Source of the DNA: Natrinema salaciae
GTDB lineage: Archaea; Halobacteriota; Halobacteria; Halobacteriales; Natrialbaceae
Length of the DNA stretch: 64,000 nt
Assembly (NCBI RefSeq): GCF_900110865.1
Contig: NZ_FOFD01000004.1
Coordinates: 427,860 to 491,859 of the forward strand
Direction: 5' to 3'
Position numbers and translations under genes: made by a program. This document shows, piece by piece, positions 22,978-31,891 of this stretch (position 1 is its first letter; each line of letters starts with the position of its first letter). The notes under the pieces were generated by a model, which worked only from the letters and a program-made list of their open reading frames with translations, ran no database searches and was not told where the DNA came from.

Positions 22978-23193
22978 GTGCCGAGTGCGTACTGTGGTGA
23001 ATGTGAGTGGCAGTACCGGGTCGCGGGGACCGATACCGGCGACCTCAGTCGAGCGATGATCGATCACTTCGTCGAGACCGGCCACTCGCCGGTCGAGCGA
23101 CGTGACGCGGCCGACCGTCTCGCGACCGACGAGCGGATCGCGCCGTCGGACGAAGCGACCGAGAGCATCGGCGAGCCGTCGAAGAGACGGTAA
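22978..23193 (+). CDS. Small zinc-binding protein
   Basis: 71 residues from GTG 22978. The start, MPSAYCGECEWQYRVAG, carries CGEC, and HFVETGH further on supplies two histidines, making a CCHH single zinc site likely. The tail is acidic and polar. Similar small proteins with an N-terminal C-x2-C and a following H-x5-H are common in haloarchaea; function unknown. It converges on the DoxX gene with 19 bases between stops. Confidence 0.6.
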   Translation: MPSAYCGECEWQYRVAGTDTGDLSRAMIDHFVETGHSPVERRDAADRLATDERIAPSDEATESIGEPSKRR

Positions 23194-23212
23194 GGCCGCC
23201 TCCGCCGCGGCG

Positions 23213-23746
23213 TTAGCCGAGGAGGTAGCGCAGCCGGGGCCGCCGTTGCACGAACGCCGTCCGCTCGAGGGAGGCGTCGACGCCGAGGATGCGGCCCGCG
23301 GCGAAGACGCCGACGATCACGAACAACAGGAGCCCGAGCAGGTCCCCGTTGACGTAGCCGTGCGCCCAGTCGGCGTTGCCTAGGTAGAACAACGTCATCA
23401 GGACGCGGCCGAAGAAGGCGGCGAGGCGCACGAGCGCCCCCAGGATGAGTCCCAGCCCGATGAGGAACTCGCCGAGGGGGATCATCACGTTGGTGACCTC
23501 GAGCAGCCAGGGCGTCCCGGCGACGACCTCGAAGCGGCCGGCGATGGGCGATTGGGCGTTCTGCAGGTAGCCGGCCGCGTCGAACGGCTCCCCGGCGACG
23601 AACGCGAACTTCCCCCAGCCGGAGCTGAGGAACCAGTAGCCGACGAGCAGCCGCGCCGCCACCAGCACGTAGCTGGCGGCCGGACCGGCGTGCTCGAACT
23701 CGTTTCGCCTGCCGGGCCACTGAACGGTGGCCTCGGTAGTGGACAT
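23213..23746 (-). CDS. DoxX family membrane protein
   Basis: 177 residues with four hydrophobic segments. The first contains LLVGYWFLSSGWGKF, the characteristic DoxX start, followed by an extracytoplasmic insert (FDAAGYLQNAQSPIAG), then MIPLGEFLIGLGLILGALVRLAAF, LFYLGNADWAHGY and LLLFVIVGVFAAGRILGVD. DoxX proteins are tied in other organisms to thiosulfate:quinone oxidation or to oxidative-stress complexes; in haloarchaea the role is open. Start ATG 23746. Transcribed alone. Confidence 0.85.
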   Translation of the reverse strand: MSTTEATVQWPGRRNEFEHAGPAASYVLVAARLLVGYWFLSSGWGKFAFVAGEPFDAAGYLQNAQSPIAGRFEVVAGTPWLLEVTNVMIPLGEFLIGLGLILGALVRLAAFFGRVLMTLFYLGNADWAHGYVNGDLLGLLLFVIVGVFAAGRILGVDASLERTAFVQRRPRLRYLLG

Positions 23747-23879
23747 TGGTCGTCACCTCACGAACGAGGATTAGTTCGTTCGGCCCATAATACCGGCCAC
23801 AGTTCCCGATTCACAGGAGCCGAGTCGGATCTCCCTCTCGATACGGAGTGTTTTTGTACTCGAGTCGAGCGGCGGTCGC

Positions 23880-25178
23880 TTACGCGAGGTCGTCGTACGT
23901 CGGTCGCTCGAGATCGCCGGGGAACTCGTCGACCGGGACCTGCGTCTGGTCGCCCGACTCCATGTCCTTGATCGTCACCTCGTCGTTCGCGAGGTCCTGT
24001 TCGCCGACGATGACGACCGTCTCGGCGTTGATCGAGTCGGCGTAATCGAGCTGCGCGCCGAACGAGCGGCCCGCGATATCGGTCTCGACGACGTGCCCTC
24101 GCTCGCGCAGTTCGCGGACGATCCGAGCCGCGTCCGCTCGCGTGTCACCGATCTGCAGGACGTAGTAGTCCGTCGTCACTTCCTCCTCGGGCCAGACGCC
24201 CGCACGCTGCAGGAGCAGCGACAGCGTCGCGTGGCCCGGCGCGACGCCGACCGCGGGCGTCGGCTGGCCGCCGAAGCTCTCGATCAGATCGTCGTACCGG
24301 CCGCCGCCGAAGATCGACCGCGAGACCTCGCCTGCCGAGTCGAAACACTCGAAGACGACGCCCGTGTAATAGTCCAGTCCGCGGGCCGTCTCGAGCGAGA
24401 CGGTACAGTACTCGCGAGCCCCGAAGTCCTCGGCGGCTGCGAGGACGTTCCGGAGGTTCTCGACGGCGGCGGTCACGCGCTCGGTGTCCGCGACCGCCCG
24501 GACCTCGTCCAGGTCACCGCTCGCGATGAGGTCGTCGAACGCGGCGGCCTGATCGGCCGTGAGTCCGGCGTCGATCAGCAGGTCGTGGTACTCCGCACGC
24601 GATATCTTGTCGGACTTGTCGACCGCGCGGATCGCTGCTTCGGTGTCGACGTCGGCGTCGTAGCTCTCGAGGACGCCGCCGAGGATGTCGCGGTGGGAGA
24701 TCCGGAACTCGAAGTGGTCGCCGGTGAGTCCGAGGCCGGTCAACGCGTCGGCTGCCCACGCCAGGATTTCGGCGTCGGCCTCCGGCTCGGACGAACCGAA
24801 GATGTCGACGTTCGTCTGGTAGAACTCCCGGTACCGACCCTGCTGGACCTGCTCGTAGCGCCAGAACGGTCGCGTGGAGAACCACTTGATCGGCTTCGAG
24901 AGCTCCTGCTGTTTCGCGACGACCATCCGGGCGACCGTCGGCGTCAGTTCGGGTGTCAGCGTGACGTGACGACCGCTCTGGTCCTCGAACGAGTAGAGTT
25001 CGTCGACGATGTCGTCGCCGCTCTTGTCGGTCCACATCTCGGCGCGCTCCAGCGCCGGCGTTCCGATTTCGCGGAACCCGTACTCGCGGGCGGTTTCCTC
25101 CAGACCGTCGATAGCCGACCGCCTGGAAGACATCTCGCCGGGATAGAAGTCTCGAAAGCCCTTGATCCGGTCGTACAT
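23880..25178 (-). CDS. hisS: Histidyl-tRNA synthetase
   Basis: 432 residues of class II HisRS. Motif 1 region YDRIKGFRDFYPGEM and GFREIGTPALERAEMW; motif 2 LTPELTPTVARMV and WFSTRPFWRYEQVQQGRYREF; histidine-binding loop RGLDYYTGVVFE; motif 3 GGRYDDLIESFGG and AVGVAPGHATLSL; then the anticodon-binding domain with YYVLQIGDTRADAARIVREL. Start ATG 25178; an in-frame GTG two codons earlier is possible. Monocistronic, divergent from the histidine kinase. Confidence 0.96.
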   Translation of the reverse strand: MYDRIKGFRDFYPGEMSSRRSAIDGLEETAREYGFREIGTPALERAEMWTDKSGDDIVDELYSFEDQSGRHVTLTPELTPTVARMVVAKQQELSKPIKWFSTRPFWRYEQVQQGRYREFYQTNVDIFGSSEPEADAEILAWAADALTGLGLTGDHFEFRISHRDILGGVLESYDADVDTEAAIRAVDKSDKISRAEYHDLLIDAGLTADQAAAFDDLIASGDLDEVRAVADTERVTAAVENLRNVLAAAEDFGAREYCTVSLETARGLDYYTGVVFECFDSAGEVSRSIFGGGRYDDLIESFGGQPTPAVGVAPGHATLSLLLQRAGVWPEEEVTTDYYVLQIGDTRADAARIVRELRERGHVVETDIAGRSFGAQLDYADSINAETVVIVGEQDLANDEVTIKDMESGDQTQVPVDEFPGDLERPTYDDLA

Positions 25179-25349
25179 GAACACCCGTTCGGCGACGACG
25201 GACTTCTAACCTTTCGTTCTCACGCGACCGCCGAAACCGTGGCCAGTGATCCGGTCTCGTTTGCTTCAGTGCTGATTACCGTTGGTTCCACGATATCGAT
25301 TCTGAGAACGTCCCGTAAGTTGATACCGACCTGCGTCAGAGTCCGACTT

Positions 25350-26396
25350 GTGCAACGCGTGGCCGACGACGACTGGATCGCGGAGGTCGGTGAGCAACTG
25401 CCGGTATCACCGCTCTCGGCGCTGGGTCTCTTTCTCGCCGCGATCATCGGCACCCGCCTCGCTCTCGAGCACGTCTCGAGCCGAGCGCTGCTCGAGAGCG
25501 TCTTTCCGCTGCTGGCGGCGACGGCAGTAGTCTTCGCCGACCGCTGGTTGGTGTCCCGAGGCGTCTCGACCAGGGACCGGCTCACCGTCTTCGGCTACGG
25601 ACTCGGCGGCTTTCTCGCCGCCGTCCTCGTGACGGCGCTCCACCTCTACGTGCTGTACCTCGAGGGAACGGGCGCCAGAGCGCCGCTGTACCTGCTCCTG
25701 ATGGGCGGCACCGTCGGCGTCGGTGCGGGCACCGTCGCGGGCATCTACGAGATCCAACAGCGGGCGGCCGTTCGCGAGGCCGAACGCCAGAGCGCGCGCC
25801 TGGAGGCGTTCGCGAGCGTCGTCAGTCACGACCTTCGGAACCCGCTCAGCGTCGCACAGGGCCGGCTCCGGGCGGCGTTCACCAGCGGCGATCCGGACCA
25901 CCTGCAGGAAGTCGATGCGGCGCTGACCCGAATGGACGAACTGATCGAAGAGACACTCTCGGTCGCTCGTAGCGGGACGCAGGTCGAGGACCCCTACGAC
26001 GTCCCGCTCGTCGAACTCGCGAGCGACGCGTGGACGGCCGTCGAGACGGACGAGGCTACCTACGAGACGGTCGGCGATCGAACGCTGCAGGTCGATCCAC
26101 TCCGAGCGAAGCAGCTCTTCGAGAACCTCTATCGGAACGCCATCGAGCACGGCCGCGAGGACGTCCACATCCGGGTCGGTCCGTGCGACGGCGGCTTCTT
26201 CGTCGCCGACGACGGTCCCGGGATCCCCGCCGACGAGCGCGAGGAGGTACTCGAGCAGGGGTACACCACCGCCGAGGACGGATCGGGGCTCGGCCTCGCG
26301 ATCGTCCGCGCCATCGCGGACGCGCACGGCTGGCAGGTCGCGATCGGCGAGAGCGAGGCCGGCGGGGCCCGGTTCGAGTTTACCAACGGCGGCTGA
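25350..26396 (+). CDS. Orphan membrane histidine kinase
   Basis: 348 residues from GTG 25350 (a second GTG at 25359 is possible). Four transmembrane segments lie at about residues 20-125, with no extracytoplasmic domain of size, so the signal is probably sensed in the membrane. Then comes the H-box SHDLRNPLSVAQGRL, the N-box LYRNAIEHG, and G-boxes DDGPGIP and GSGLGLAIV, completing a HisKA-HATPase module. No response regulator or receiver domain is encoded nearby, as is frequent in haloarchaea. Signal and target are unknown. Confidence 0.87.
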   Translation: MQRVADDDWIAEVGEQLPVSPLSALGLFLAAIIGTRLALEHVSSRALLESVFPLLAATAVVFADRWLVSRGVSTRDRLTVFGYGLGGFLAAVLVTALHLYVLYLEGTGARAPLYLLLMGGTVGVGAGTVAGIYEIQQRAAVREAERQSARLEAFASVVSHDLRNPLSVAQGRLRAAFTSGDPDHLQEVDAALTRMDELIEETLSVARSGTQVEDPYDVPLVELASDAWTAVETDEATYETVGDRTLQVDPLRAKQLFENLYRNAIEHGREDVHIRVGPCDGGFFVADDGPGIPADEREEVLEQGYTTAEDGSGLGLAIVRAIADAHGWQVAIGESEAGGARFEFTNGG

Positions 26397-26458
26397 GAAC
26401 CGGAGCCGGGCCGCCACTCGCAGCGTACACCGCGCCGTCGGTCGCCGTCCTCGCTCCT

Positions 26459-27049
26459 TCACCGGATGTTCGTCACGTACGTCTGGTCGTGGTCCGGGAA
26501 GTACTCCGCGATCGCTGCAGGACCCTCCTCCGCGGCGATCAGCGCCCGGAGCTCCGCCTCGTAATCCGCCCTGTCGATCTCCTCGCTCGGCCCCACGATC
26601 ACGTCCAACCGCGCCTCGACGAGCCTGTCGACGGCCGACCGGCCGAATCCGGACAGCGGCGCGATGTAGTCGACGTCGTGTCGGTCCTCGAGGCTCTGGG
26701 CCTGCGCCCGCGAGACCGTCGGCACGCGGTCGTCACGCCGAGTACCGTCGGCGATGGCGTCGAACGACCGATCTGCGAGCTGCTCCAGGGCGTGCGTGTG
26801 GACCAGCTGGATTCCGTTTCGCGGAAACCCGTCCTCGCGGATCCGGTCGACGGCCTCGCGGGCGACGTCGGGATCGCACTCGAGGCGCTCGAAGTCGAAC
26901 CCGGCGGCGTCGGCCGTTTCGCGGGCGTGTTTCCAGTCGTCGCTGACGCCGAAGTGAGCCGTCAGCAGCGTCACGTCGTAAAACTCCTCGAGCAAGAGCG
27001 CGGCGAGCGTCGAGTCCTTGCCACCGCTGTAGAGCAGTCCGAGCTCCAT
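26459..27049 (-). CDS. PP-loop ATPase of the S19e-PDCD5 cluster
   Basis: A 196-residue N-type ATP pyrophosphatase. The PP-loop LLYSGGKDSTLAALLL is at the N-terminus, followed by a rearranged HUP-fold core (VTLLTAHFGVSDDWKHARE, FDAIADGTRRDDRVPTVSRA). It resembles Dph6- and tRNA-thiolation-type ligases that adenylate a carboxylate or base, but is shorter than archaeal Dph6. ATG 27049 overlaps the PDCD5 stop by one base (TGATG), and the whole S19e-PDCD5-PP-loop order is conserved in haloarchaea, pointing to a ribosome- or tRNA-related modification. Substrate unknown. Confidence 0.8.
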   Translation of the reverse strand: MELGLLYSGGKDSTLAALLLEEFYDVTLLTAHFGVSDDWKHARETADAAGFDFERLECDPDVAREAVDRIREDGFPRNGIQLVHTHALEQLADRSFDAIADGTRRDDRVPTVSRAQAQSLEDRHDVDYIAPLSGFGRSAVDRLVEARLDVIVGPSEEIDRADYEAELRALIAAEEGPAAIAEYFPDHDQTYVTNIR

Positions 27050-27396
27050 CACCGGCGCTGGATGTCGAAGCTCTGCGAGTCGGGTTTCAGCTCCTTGAGG
27101 AGCTGTTTCATCTTGTCGTCGTCGATCTTCCCCTGGATCCGGCCGCTGCGAGCGAGGCTGATGACCTGTCGCTCGACCTGCTCGCCGAACTGCGGCTTGC
27201 TCATCTTGACGGTGTTGAGCCGCTTCCGGGCCTCGTCGGTCAAGTGCTGGCGCAGTACGGCCTTCTTCTGGGCCTCGGCCTGCTGCTGGGCCGCCTCCTG
27301 TCCGCCCTCGCCCTGGGACTCGGCGCGGTCCTGGAGCTGTTCCATCTTCTTCTGTCGGAGTTCCTCGAGTTTCTCCTCGTCGGGTGAGCCACTCAT
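27049..27396 (-). CDS. PDCD5-like DNA-binding protein
   Basis: 115 residues of the archaeal PDCD5 (TFAR19) family, small three-helix proteins with nucleic-acid-binding properties. A charged N-terminal helix ([19 protein letters not shown]) and Gln-rich linker lead into the core [20 protein letters not shown], followed by [18 protein letters not shown] and [17 protein letters not shown]. Start ATG 27396 (MSGSPDEEK) is preferred to 27420. It sits between S19e and the PP-loop gene and overlaps the latter. Confidence 0.92.
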   Translation of the reverse strand: MSGSPDEEKLEELRQKKMEQLQDRAESQGEGGQEAAQQQAEAQKKAVLRQHLTDEARKRLNTVKMSKPQFGEQVERQVISLARSGRIQGKIDDDKMKQLLKELKPDSQSFDIQRR

Positions 27397-27494
27397 CGTT
27401 GGTCCATACTTGTCCGGCACGCGGGAAAATGATTACGGACGAGCGGTAGCAATGGCTCTGCGCGGTGAAACCGGCGCGAAAACGATTCCAGCAA

Positions 27495-27950
27495 TTACGC
27501 GTAGCGCTCGAGTTCCGGACGGTCGAGATCTTCGAGGACGGTGCCGGCGGTCTCGTCGAGCAGGCTCCGCCCGTCGGCGGTGATCCGGCGACCCTCGCCC
27601 TCGGCGGTCTCGACGAGGTCCTCCTCCTCGAGCTGCTGGAGGATGGTCCGGATCAGGTTCTTCGAGCCGTCGGCGCGCTTGTCGGGTGCGACCTGGTAGC
27701 GGTTGGAACCGCCCTTCGCACCGCCGTACTCGGTCGAGAGTCGCTCGACGCCGATCGGTCCGCGGTCGGCGACCTTGCGCAGGAGACTCGCAGCGCGGGT
27801 GGCCCAGAAGTCGTCCTGTTCGGGGGGGAGCTCCTTGTCGACGCCGCTCTTGGCGAACTTGCCCCACTCCGGTTCCTCGAGTCGATCCGCGAGATCGTCG
27901 GCGAGCGCCTCGATGAGGTCGTCCGCCGGAACGTCGTACATCGTAGCCAT
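27495..27950 (-). CDS. rps19e: 30S ribosomal protein S19e
   Basis: 151-residue archaeal/eukaryal ribosomal protein S19e, a small-subunit protein with a winged-helix core. Visible landmarks: MYDVPADDLIEALADDL, EWGKFAKSGVDKELPPEQDDFW, ASLLRKVADRGPIGVERLS, YGGAKGGSNRY, and the C-terminal ILQQLEEEDLVETAEGEGR. ATG 27950 gives the accepted start, MATMYDVPADD. First gene of a three-gene unit with the PDCD5 and PP-loop genes; 98 bases separate it from PDCD5. Confidence 0.97.
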   Translation of the reverse strand: MATMYDVPADDLIEALADDLADRLEEPEWGKFAKSGVDKELPPEQDDFWATRAASLLRKVADRGPIGVERLSTEYGGAKGGSNRYQVAPDKRADGSKNLIRTILQQLEEEDLVETAEGEGRRITADGRSLLDETAGTVLEDLDRPELERYA

Positions 27951-28048
27951 TGGCGTGTGATTTCCGTCCGCGGCATTTAAGACCATCGTATCACGCCGAC
28001 CCGGCGTCGGCCCGGACCGTTTTTCGCCCTCGAGTCGAAACGGAGGGT

Positions 28049-28924
28049 ATGGACGAACGCGCCGCCCTGCGGCTCCTGTCGGGCGAACTCGAGGCGGCCG
28101 GCGACGACGCGGCCATCGTCGACGGGCTCGTCGTGACGACGGACATGCTCCACGAGCGAACGGATTTCCCGGCTGGCACGACCCGGTACACGGCCGGCTG
28201 GCGCGCCGTCGGCGCGTCGCTGTCGGACGTGGCCGCGATGGGTGCCGAGGCCACGGCGACGGTCGCCGCCTACGCCGCGCCGACGTTCGACCGGGACGAA
28301 CTGCTCGCGTTCGTTCGCGGTGCGAGCGACGTCTGTGATCGCGTCGGCACAGAGTACGTCGGCGGCGACCTCGACGGCCACGACGAGTTCACCGTGTCGA
28401 CGACCGCGATCGGTCGGACCGACGATCCCGTCCGCCGGCGCGGCGCGCGCCCCGGCGACGTCGTCTGCGTTACCGGGACGCTCGGCCGGAGTGCGGCCGC
28501 ACTCCGCCTGTTCGATCGCGGAGAGACGGATCGCGCGAACGACCGCTTTCGGTTCGATCCCCGGATCGACGCCGGCCGCGCACTCGCCCCGCACGCGACC
28601 GCGATGATGGACTCGAGTGACGGGCTCGCCCGATCGCTCCACCAGCTCTCCGAGGCTAGCAACTGCGGGTTCGCGATCGATTCCGATCGGATTCCGATCG
28701 ACGATGCGGTCTTCGAGGTCGCCGACGGCGACGACGTACTCGAGCTGGCGACCAGCTTCGGCGAGGACTTCGAACTCGTCGCGACGCTCCCCGAGGACGC
28801 GGTCCCGGCGGTACGAGACGCGACCGACGCGTCGCTGTCGGTGATCGGATCGGTCCGCGACGCCGGCGCGGCGATCACGATGGACGACGAGCCGCTCGCG
28901 GACCGCGGCTATACGCACGGGTAG
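28049..28924 (+). CDS. thiL: Thiamine-monophosphate kinase
   Basis: 291 residues. ThiL phosphorylates thiamine monophosphate to the active cofactor thiamine diphosphate. Landmarks: LSGELEAAGDDAAIVDGLV at the start with the DDAA metal site, VVTTDMLHERTDFP, WRAVGASLSDVAAMGAEA, GTEYVGGDLDGHDEFTVSTT, and the later AMMDSSDGLARSLHQLSEAS and LELATSFGEDFELVATLPED. Start ATG 28049. Monocistronic; it converges with the site-2 protease. Confidence 0.95.
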   Translation: MDERAALRLLSGELEAAGDDAAIVDGLVVTTDMLHERTDFPAGTTRYTAGWRAVGASLSDVAAMGAEATATVAAYAAPTFDRDELLAFVRGASDVCDRVGTEYVGGDLDGHDEFTVSTTAIGRTDDPVRRRGARPGDVVCVTGTLGRSAAALRLFDRGETDRANDRFRFDPRIDAGRALAPHATAMMDSSDGLARSLHQLSEASNCGFAIDSDRIPIDDAVFEVADGDDVLELATSFGEDFELVATLPEDAVPAVRDATDASLSVIGSVRDAGAAITMDDEPLADRGYTHG

Positions 28925-28961
28925 CCGCGGAACCGACGGCGAACCGCCCCGAACGCGCCGG

Positions 28962-30125
28962 TCACTCGATGATCATGACCGGTACCGGCATGAAACAGAG
29001 CAGGCCGAGACCGAACGTGACGATCCCGAGGACGACCCGGCTCCGACCGAGGCGGTCGTCCTGGATCGGCGTCGCCGGCCCCACCGACGCGAACAGCGTC
29101 GTCAACAGCCCCCAGAGCACCCAGACGAAGACCGTATTCAGGCTGTGATTCTGTATATAATAGAGATAGCCGGCAAGCGCGAACAGCGCGCCCGGGACGA
29201 GCGCCGCGATCGTCTCCTGAAGCTCGCCGACCATCGCCCGGAGGATGTGGCCACCGTCCAGCTGTCCGACCGGAATCAGGTTGAGGAACGTCACGAACAT
29301 CCCAACCCACGCGCCGATGACGACCGGGTTCACTCCCGTCGCCGGATCGTCTCGGTACAGGGGCTGGTCGAACCCGGCCGCGAGCAACTCGAGCAGCGGC
29401 GGGTAGCCGAGCTCGATCCGCACTGCGTCCGGATGCTGAAGCAACGCGGGGTCGACGGTCACGGGCGGCAGGTGAAGCCCGATCACGGTCGCGATGACCG
29501 TCGCGACCAGTCCCGCGATCGGGCCGGCGACGCCGATGTCGAACAGTGCCTTGCGGTCGGGCATTCGGCCCTTCATCTTGATAACCGCCCCCATCGTCCC
29601 GATGAGCGTCGGGACCGGGATGAAGTAGGGCAACGAGGCGTCGACCTGATGGTATCTGCTCATGACGTAGTGGCCCATCTCGTGAACGCCAAGCACGCCG
29701 AGGATCGCCAGGGAAAAGGGCCACGCGTGGACGGTTTCGATTGGGTTCATAAACGGATCGAGTGAGGGGTACCACCACCACGCGCCCACGAACAGCGTCG
29801 AAACGACCGTCGCCAGTAGCAGGACGACGTTCGTCCACGGAATTCCGTCGACACCGACGGTCGTCGGCTCGGCGACGAGCACGTACTCGCCGCGGCGGCG
29901 CTCGAGTTCGGCGTCGTAGCCGCGTTCGCGGAAGTCGGGCCAGAGCTCCCGCATCACCCGTTCCGGGTGCGCCAGCGGGTCGCCGTAGTATACCAGCTGA
30001 CCGTCTTCGCGCCGAACCTCGTAGACCGAAAACACCGATTCGATGCGATCGATCGGCGGCCCGTCTTCGGGACGCTGGCCACTGCCGCTCGCCGTGCCGA
30101 ACCCGGACCGATCGACATCGTCCAT
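28962..30125 (-). CDS. Site-2 protease-family (M50) intramembrane metalloprotease
   Basis: 387 residues. A soluble N-terminal domain (about 1-95) containing FSVYEVRREDGQLVYYGDP precedes six or so membrane segments. Zinc site: HEMGH at 148-152 in the first core helix and NLIPVGQLDGGH (about 282-293) in the later one, the defining pair of S2P proteases that cut within the membrane. A long loop with YFIPVPTLIGTMGAVIKMKGR follows the first motif, as in archaeal homologues of known structure. No PDZ domain. Substrates in haloarchaea are largely unknown. Start ATG 30125. Confidence 0.9.
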   Translation of the reverse strand: MDDVDRSGFGTASGSGQRPEDGPPIDRIESVFSVYEVRREDGQLVYYGDPLAHPERVMRELWPDFRERGYDAELERRRGEYVLVAEPTTVGVDGIPWTNVVLLLATVVSTLFVGAWWWYPSLDPFMNPIETVHAWPFSLAILGVLGVHEMGHYVMSRYHQVDASLPYFIPVPTLIGTMGAVIKMKGRMPDRKALFDIGVAGPIAGLVATVIATVIGLHLPPVTVDPALLQHPDAVRIELGYPPLLELLAAGFDQPLYRDDPATGVNPVVIGAWVGMFVTFLNLIPVGQLDGGHILRAMVGELQETIAALVPGALFALAGYLYYIQNHSLNTVFVWVLWGLLTTLFASVGPATPIQDDRLGRSRVVLGIVTFGLGLLCFMPVPVMIIE

Positions 30126-30404
30126 CACCTGTGGTTCAGGGTCGGGCGGTATAAAACGCCTGTCGTCGGCAGAGCCGACCGTTTCTCGAGGCGATTCCGC
30201 CGGCGGGCCGGGCGCTGCGGGAACGGCCGACCGGCGGCGCTCTCGGGAACGATTCGATACCGAATCCGGAGATGCGACTCGGCATCGGCGTGGGATGCGA
30301 CGTCTCAGGGTGGGTCGTGCCGGATGGCGTCGGTGACGCGCCGGCACGGGGCAGGGGAGCGGGGATAGTCGTCGGGCGAGTCGATCGGGTCGAGTGAGCG
30401 CGAC

Positions 30405-30650
30405 TCAGGCAGGTGCGACGCGCCACGTGGTCGCGCTCGTGTACGACCACTTCTCGATCTCGAGGTCGCTGACCGAGTCCGAGAGCTTGACCATCAGCGC
30501 GCCGATCTCCTTGGGGGACATGCCGACATCGTCTGCGATGAACTTGCCTTTGAAGTACAGCTCGCCGTCTTCGGCGCGTTCACGCAGGTAGCGTTTGAGG
30601 CGGCGTTCCTTGCTTTCCGTGGAGGGTTGGGCTGTCGTGCTCATCGACAT
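30405..30650 (-). CDS. Small haloarchaeal winged-helix-like protein (DUF7123 type)
   Basis: 81 residues: MSMSTTAQ, a basic-acidic helix SKERRLKRYLRERAEDGE, then LYFKGKFIADDVGMSPKEIG, a helix-turn-helix-like stretch, and the ending IEKWSYTSATTWRVAPA. The layout resembles a minimal winged helix and is strongly conserved in haloarchaea. A DUF7123 label is from memory. The TATA element 26 bases before ATG 30650 supports that start and leaderless expression. Function unknown; DNA binding plausible. Confidence 0.75.
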   Translation of the reverse strand: MSMSTTAQPSTESKERRLKRYLRERAEDGELYFKGKFIADDVGMSPKEIGALMVKLSDSVSDLEIEKWSYTSATTWRVAPA

Positions 30651-30672
30651 CCACTCCTTGTTGGGGATATCT

Positions 30673-30680
30673 GTTATAAA
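30673..30680 (-). promoter_or_regulatory. TATA element of the DUF7123-type gene
   Basis: TTTATAAC on the minus strand, centred 26 bases from ATG 30650, one of the clearest TATA elements in the window. The 250-base region upstream to the moaE end is AT-richer than the surroundings and holds no recognisable gene. Confidence 0.65.
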
Positions 30681-30900
30681 CGAAGGATGGTTAGTGGCGT
30701 TTCGATTGTGTTCAGCGATCTGGGGGGTAATCGACGTTTTATTCGCCGACAGCAGATTGTCAGTTGCAACCTCAGAACCGACGAGACATTTTAAAACAGC
30801 AGCTAACTCATTATCTCAGTTTCGACCGTCACGACAGTTTCAATATCTTCCTGCCCGACCGTTTCACTATTTCATCGGATTCGATGAACGAACGGAACGG

Positions 30901-31740
30901 TCAGGATCGCTCGTGGACCCAGAACTCATCCTCGACCGTCACTTCTTTCTTGAACAGCGGTACCTCGTCTTTCAGTCGGTTGATCCCGTCTTCGACGGTG
31001 CGGAACGCCTCCTCGCGGTGGCCCGCGAGCACGACGACGAAGACGATGTCCTCGCCGTCCTCGACGATCCCCGTTCGGTGGTAGAGTTCCACGTCGAAGA
31101 CGTCCGCGCGGGCTTCGAGGTCGGCTTCGAGGGCCGCCATCCGCTCGTCGGCGACGCCCTCGTACTTCTCGAACTCGAGGTACTGCGTCCGTGCGTCGTC
31201 CTCACTGTCTTTGGCACGGACTCGACCCGTAAACGTTGCGATCGCACCCGCTCGATCGGCGCGCGGCGATCGTTTGACGCGAGCGACGAGCGATTCGAGC
31301 GTTTCGTGGGGCTCGGCCGCCTCGAGGTCACGGACGAGTGTATCGAGATCGAGGTCGCCGGGGCCGCCGACGGCGGCGAGGATCGTGTCGTCAGCCTCGC
31401 TCTCGGACGCGGCAGCAGTTCCGACGGCGATCGAGGGGGACTGAAGCGTCGGGACGCCCGTGACGACGGCGTACTCGCAGTCGCTGGCCAGGCTATCGAG
31501 CGCGTCGGCGACGGACAGTCCGGTGCCCGAAGCGGTCCAGTCGCCGTCGACACCGAGGTCGTAGGTGACGTCGCCGCCGAGCGTGATCGATTCGCGCGTC
31601 TGCCGGCCGTCCGCGATCGTCGAATCGTATCTGACGACGCCGACGCGACCGCGCTCGGCGAGCCGATCGACGAGCCGGTCGACGACCGACTCGAGCGCGT
31701 CGCCGTCGGCCTCCGCCTCGCGAACACCGAGTACGTGCAT
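30901..31740 (-). CDS. moaE: Molybdopterin synthase catalytic subunit MoaE with N-terminal MobB-like domain
   Basis: 279 residues. The C-terminal 135 or so are MoaE, which transfers sulfur from MoaD-like proteins to precursor Z: GAIATFTGRVRAKDSEDDAR, LEFEKYEGVADERM, VELYHRTGIVEDGEDIVFVV, AGHREEAFRTVEDGINRLKDE and PLFKKEVTVEDEFWVHE. The N-terminal part (MHVLGVREAEADGDALESVV, then IADGRQTRESITLGGDVTYDLG) looks like a MobB-type fold without its P-loop. In Haloferax the SAMP1 protein acts as the MoaD partner and MoaE is itself sampylated. Start ATG 31740. Confidence 0.9.
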   Translation of the reverse strand: MHVLGVREAEADGDALESVVDRLVDRLAERGRVGVVRYDSTIADGRQTRESITLGGDVTYDLGVDGDWTASGTGLSVADALDSLASDCEYAVVTGVPTLQSPSIAVGTAAASESEADDTILAAVGGPGDLDLDTLVRDLEAAEPHETLESLVARVKRSPRADRAGAIATFTGRVRAKDSEDDARTQYLEFEKYEGVADERMAALEADLEARADVFDVELYHRTGIVEDGEDIVFVVVLAGHREEAFRTVEDGINRLKDEVPLFKKEVTVEDEFWVHERS

Positions 31741-31891
31741 ATCCGAGACATGGGCGGGTCGGGCTTTGTAGCTGTCGCCCGGAACACCCCGGACGAGCGA
31801 CGTCCCCGCGGCCGGTCGACCGCCGCACGGCGGGACATCGGTCCGGCGACGGTGCCCCGGGATTTTGCACGTGCGCCGCGAAGACTCGCAT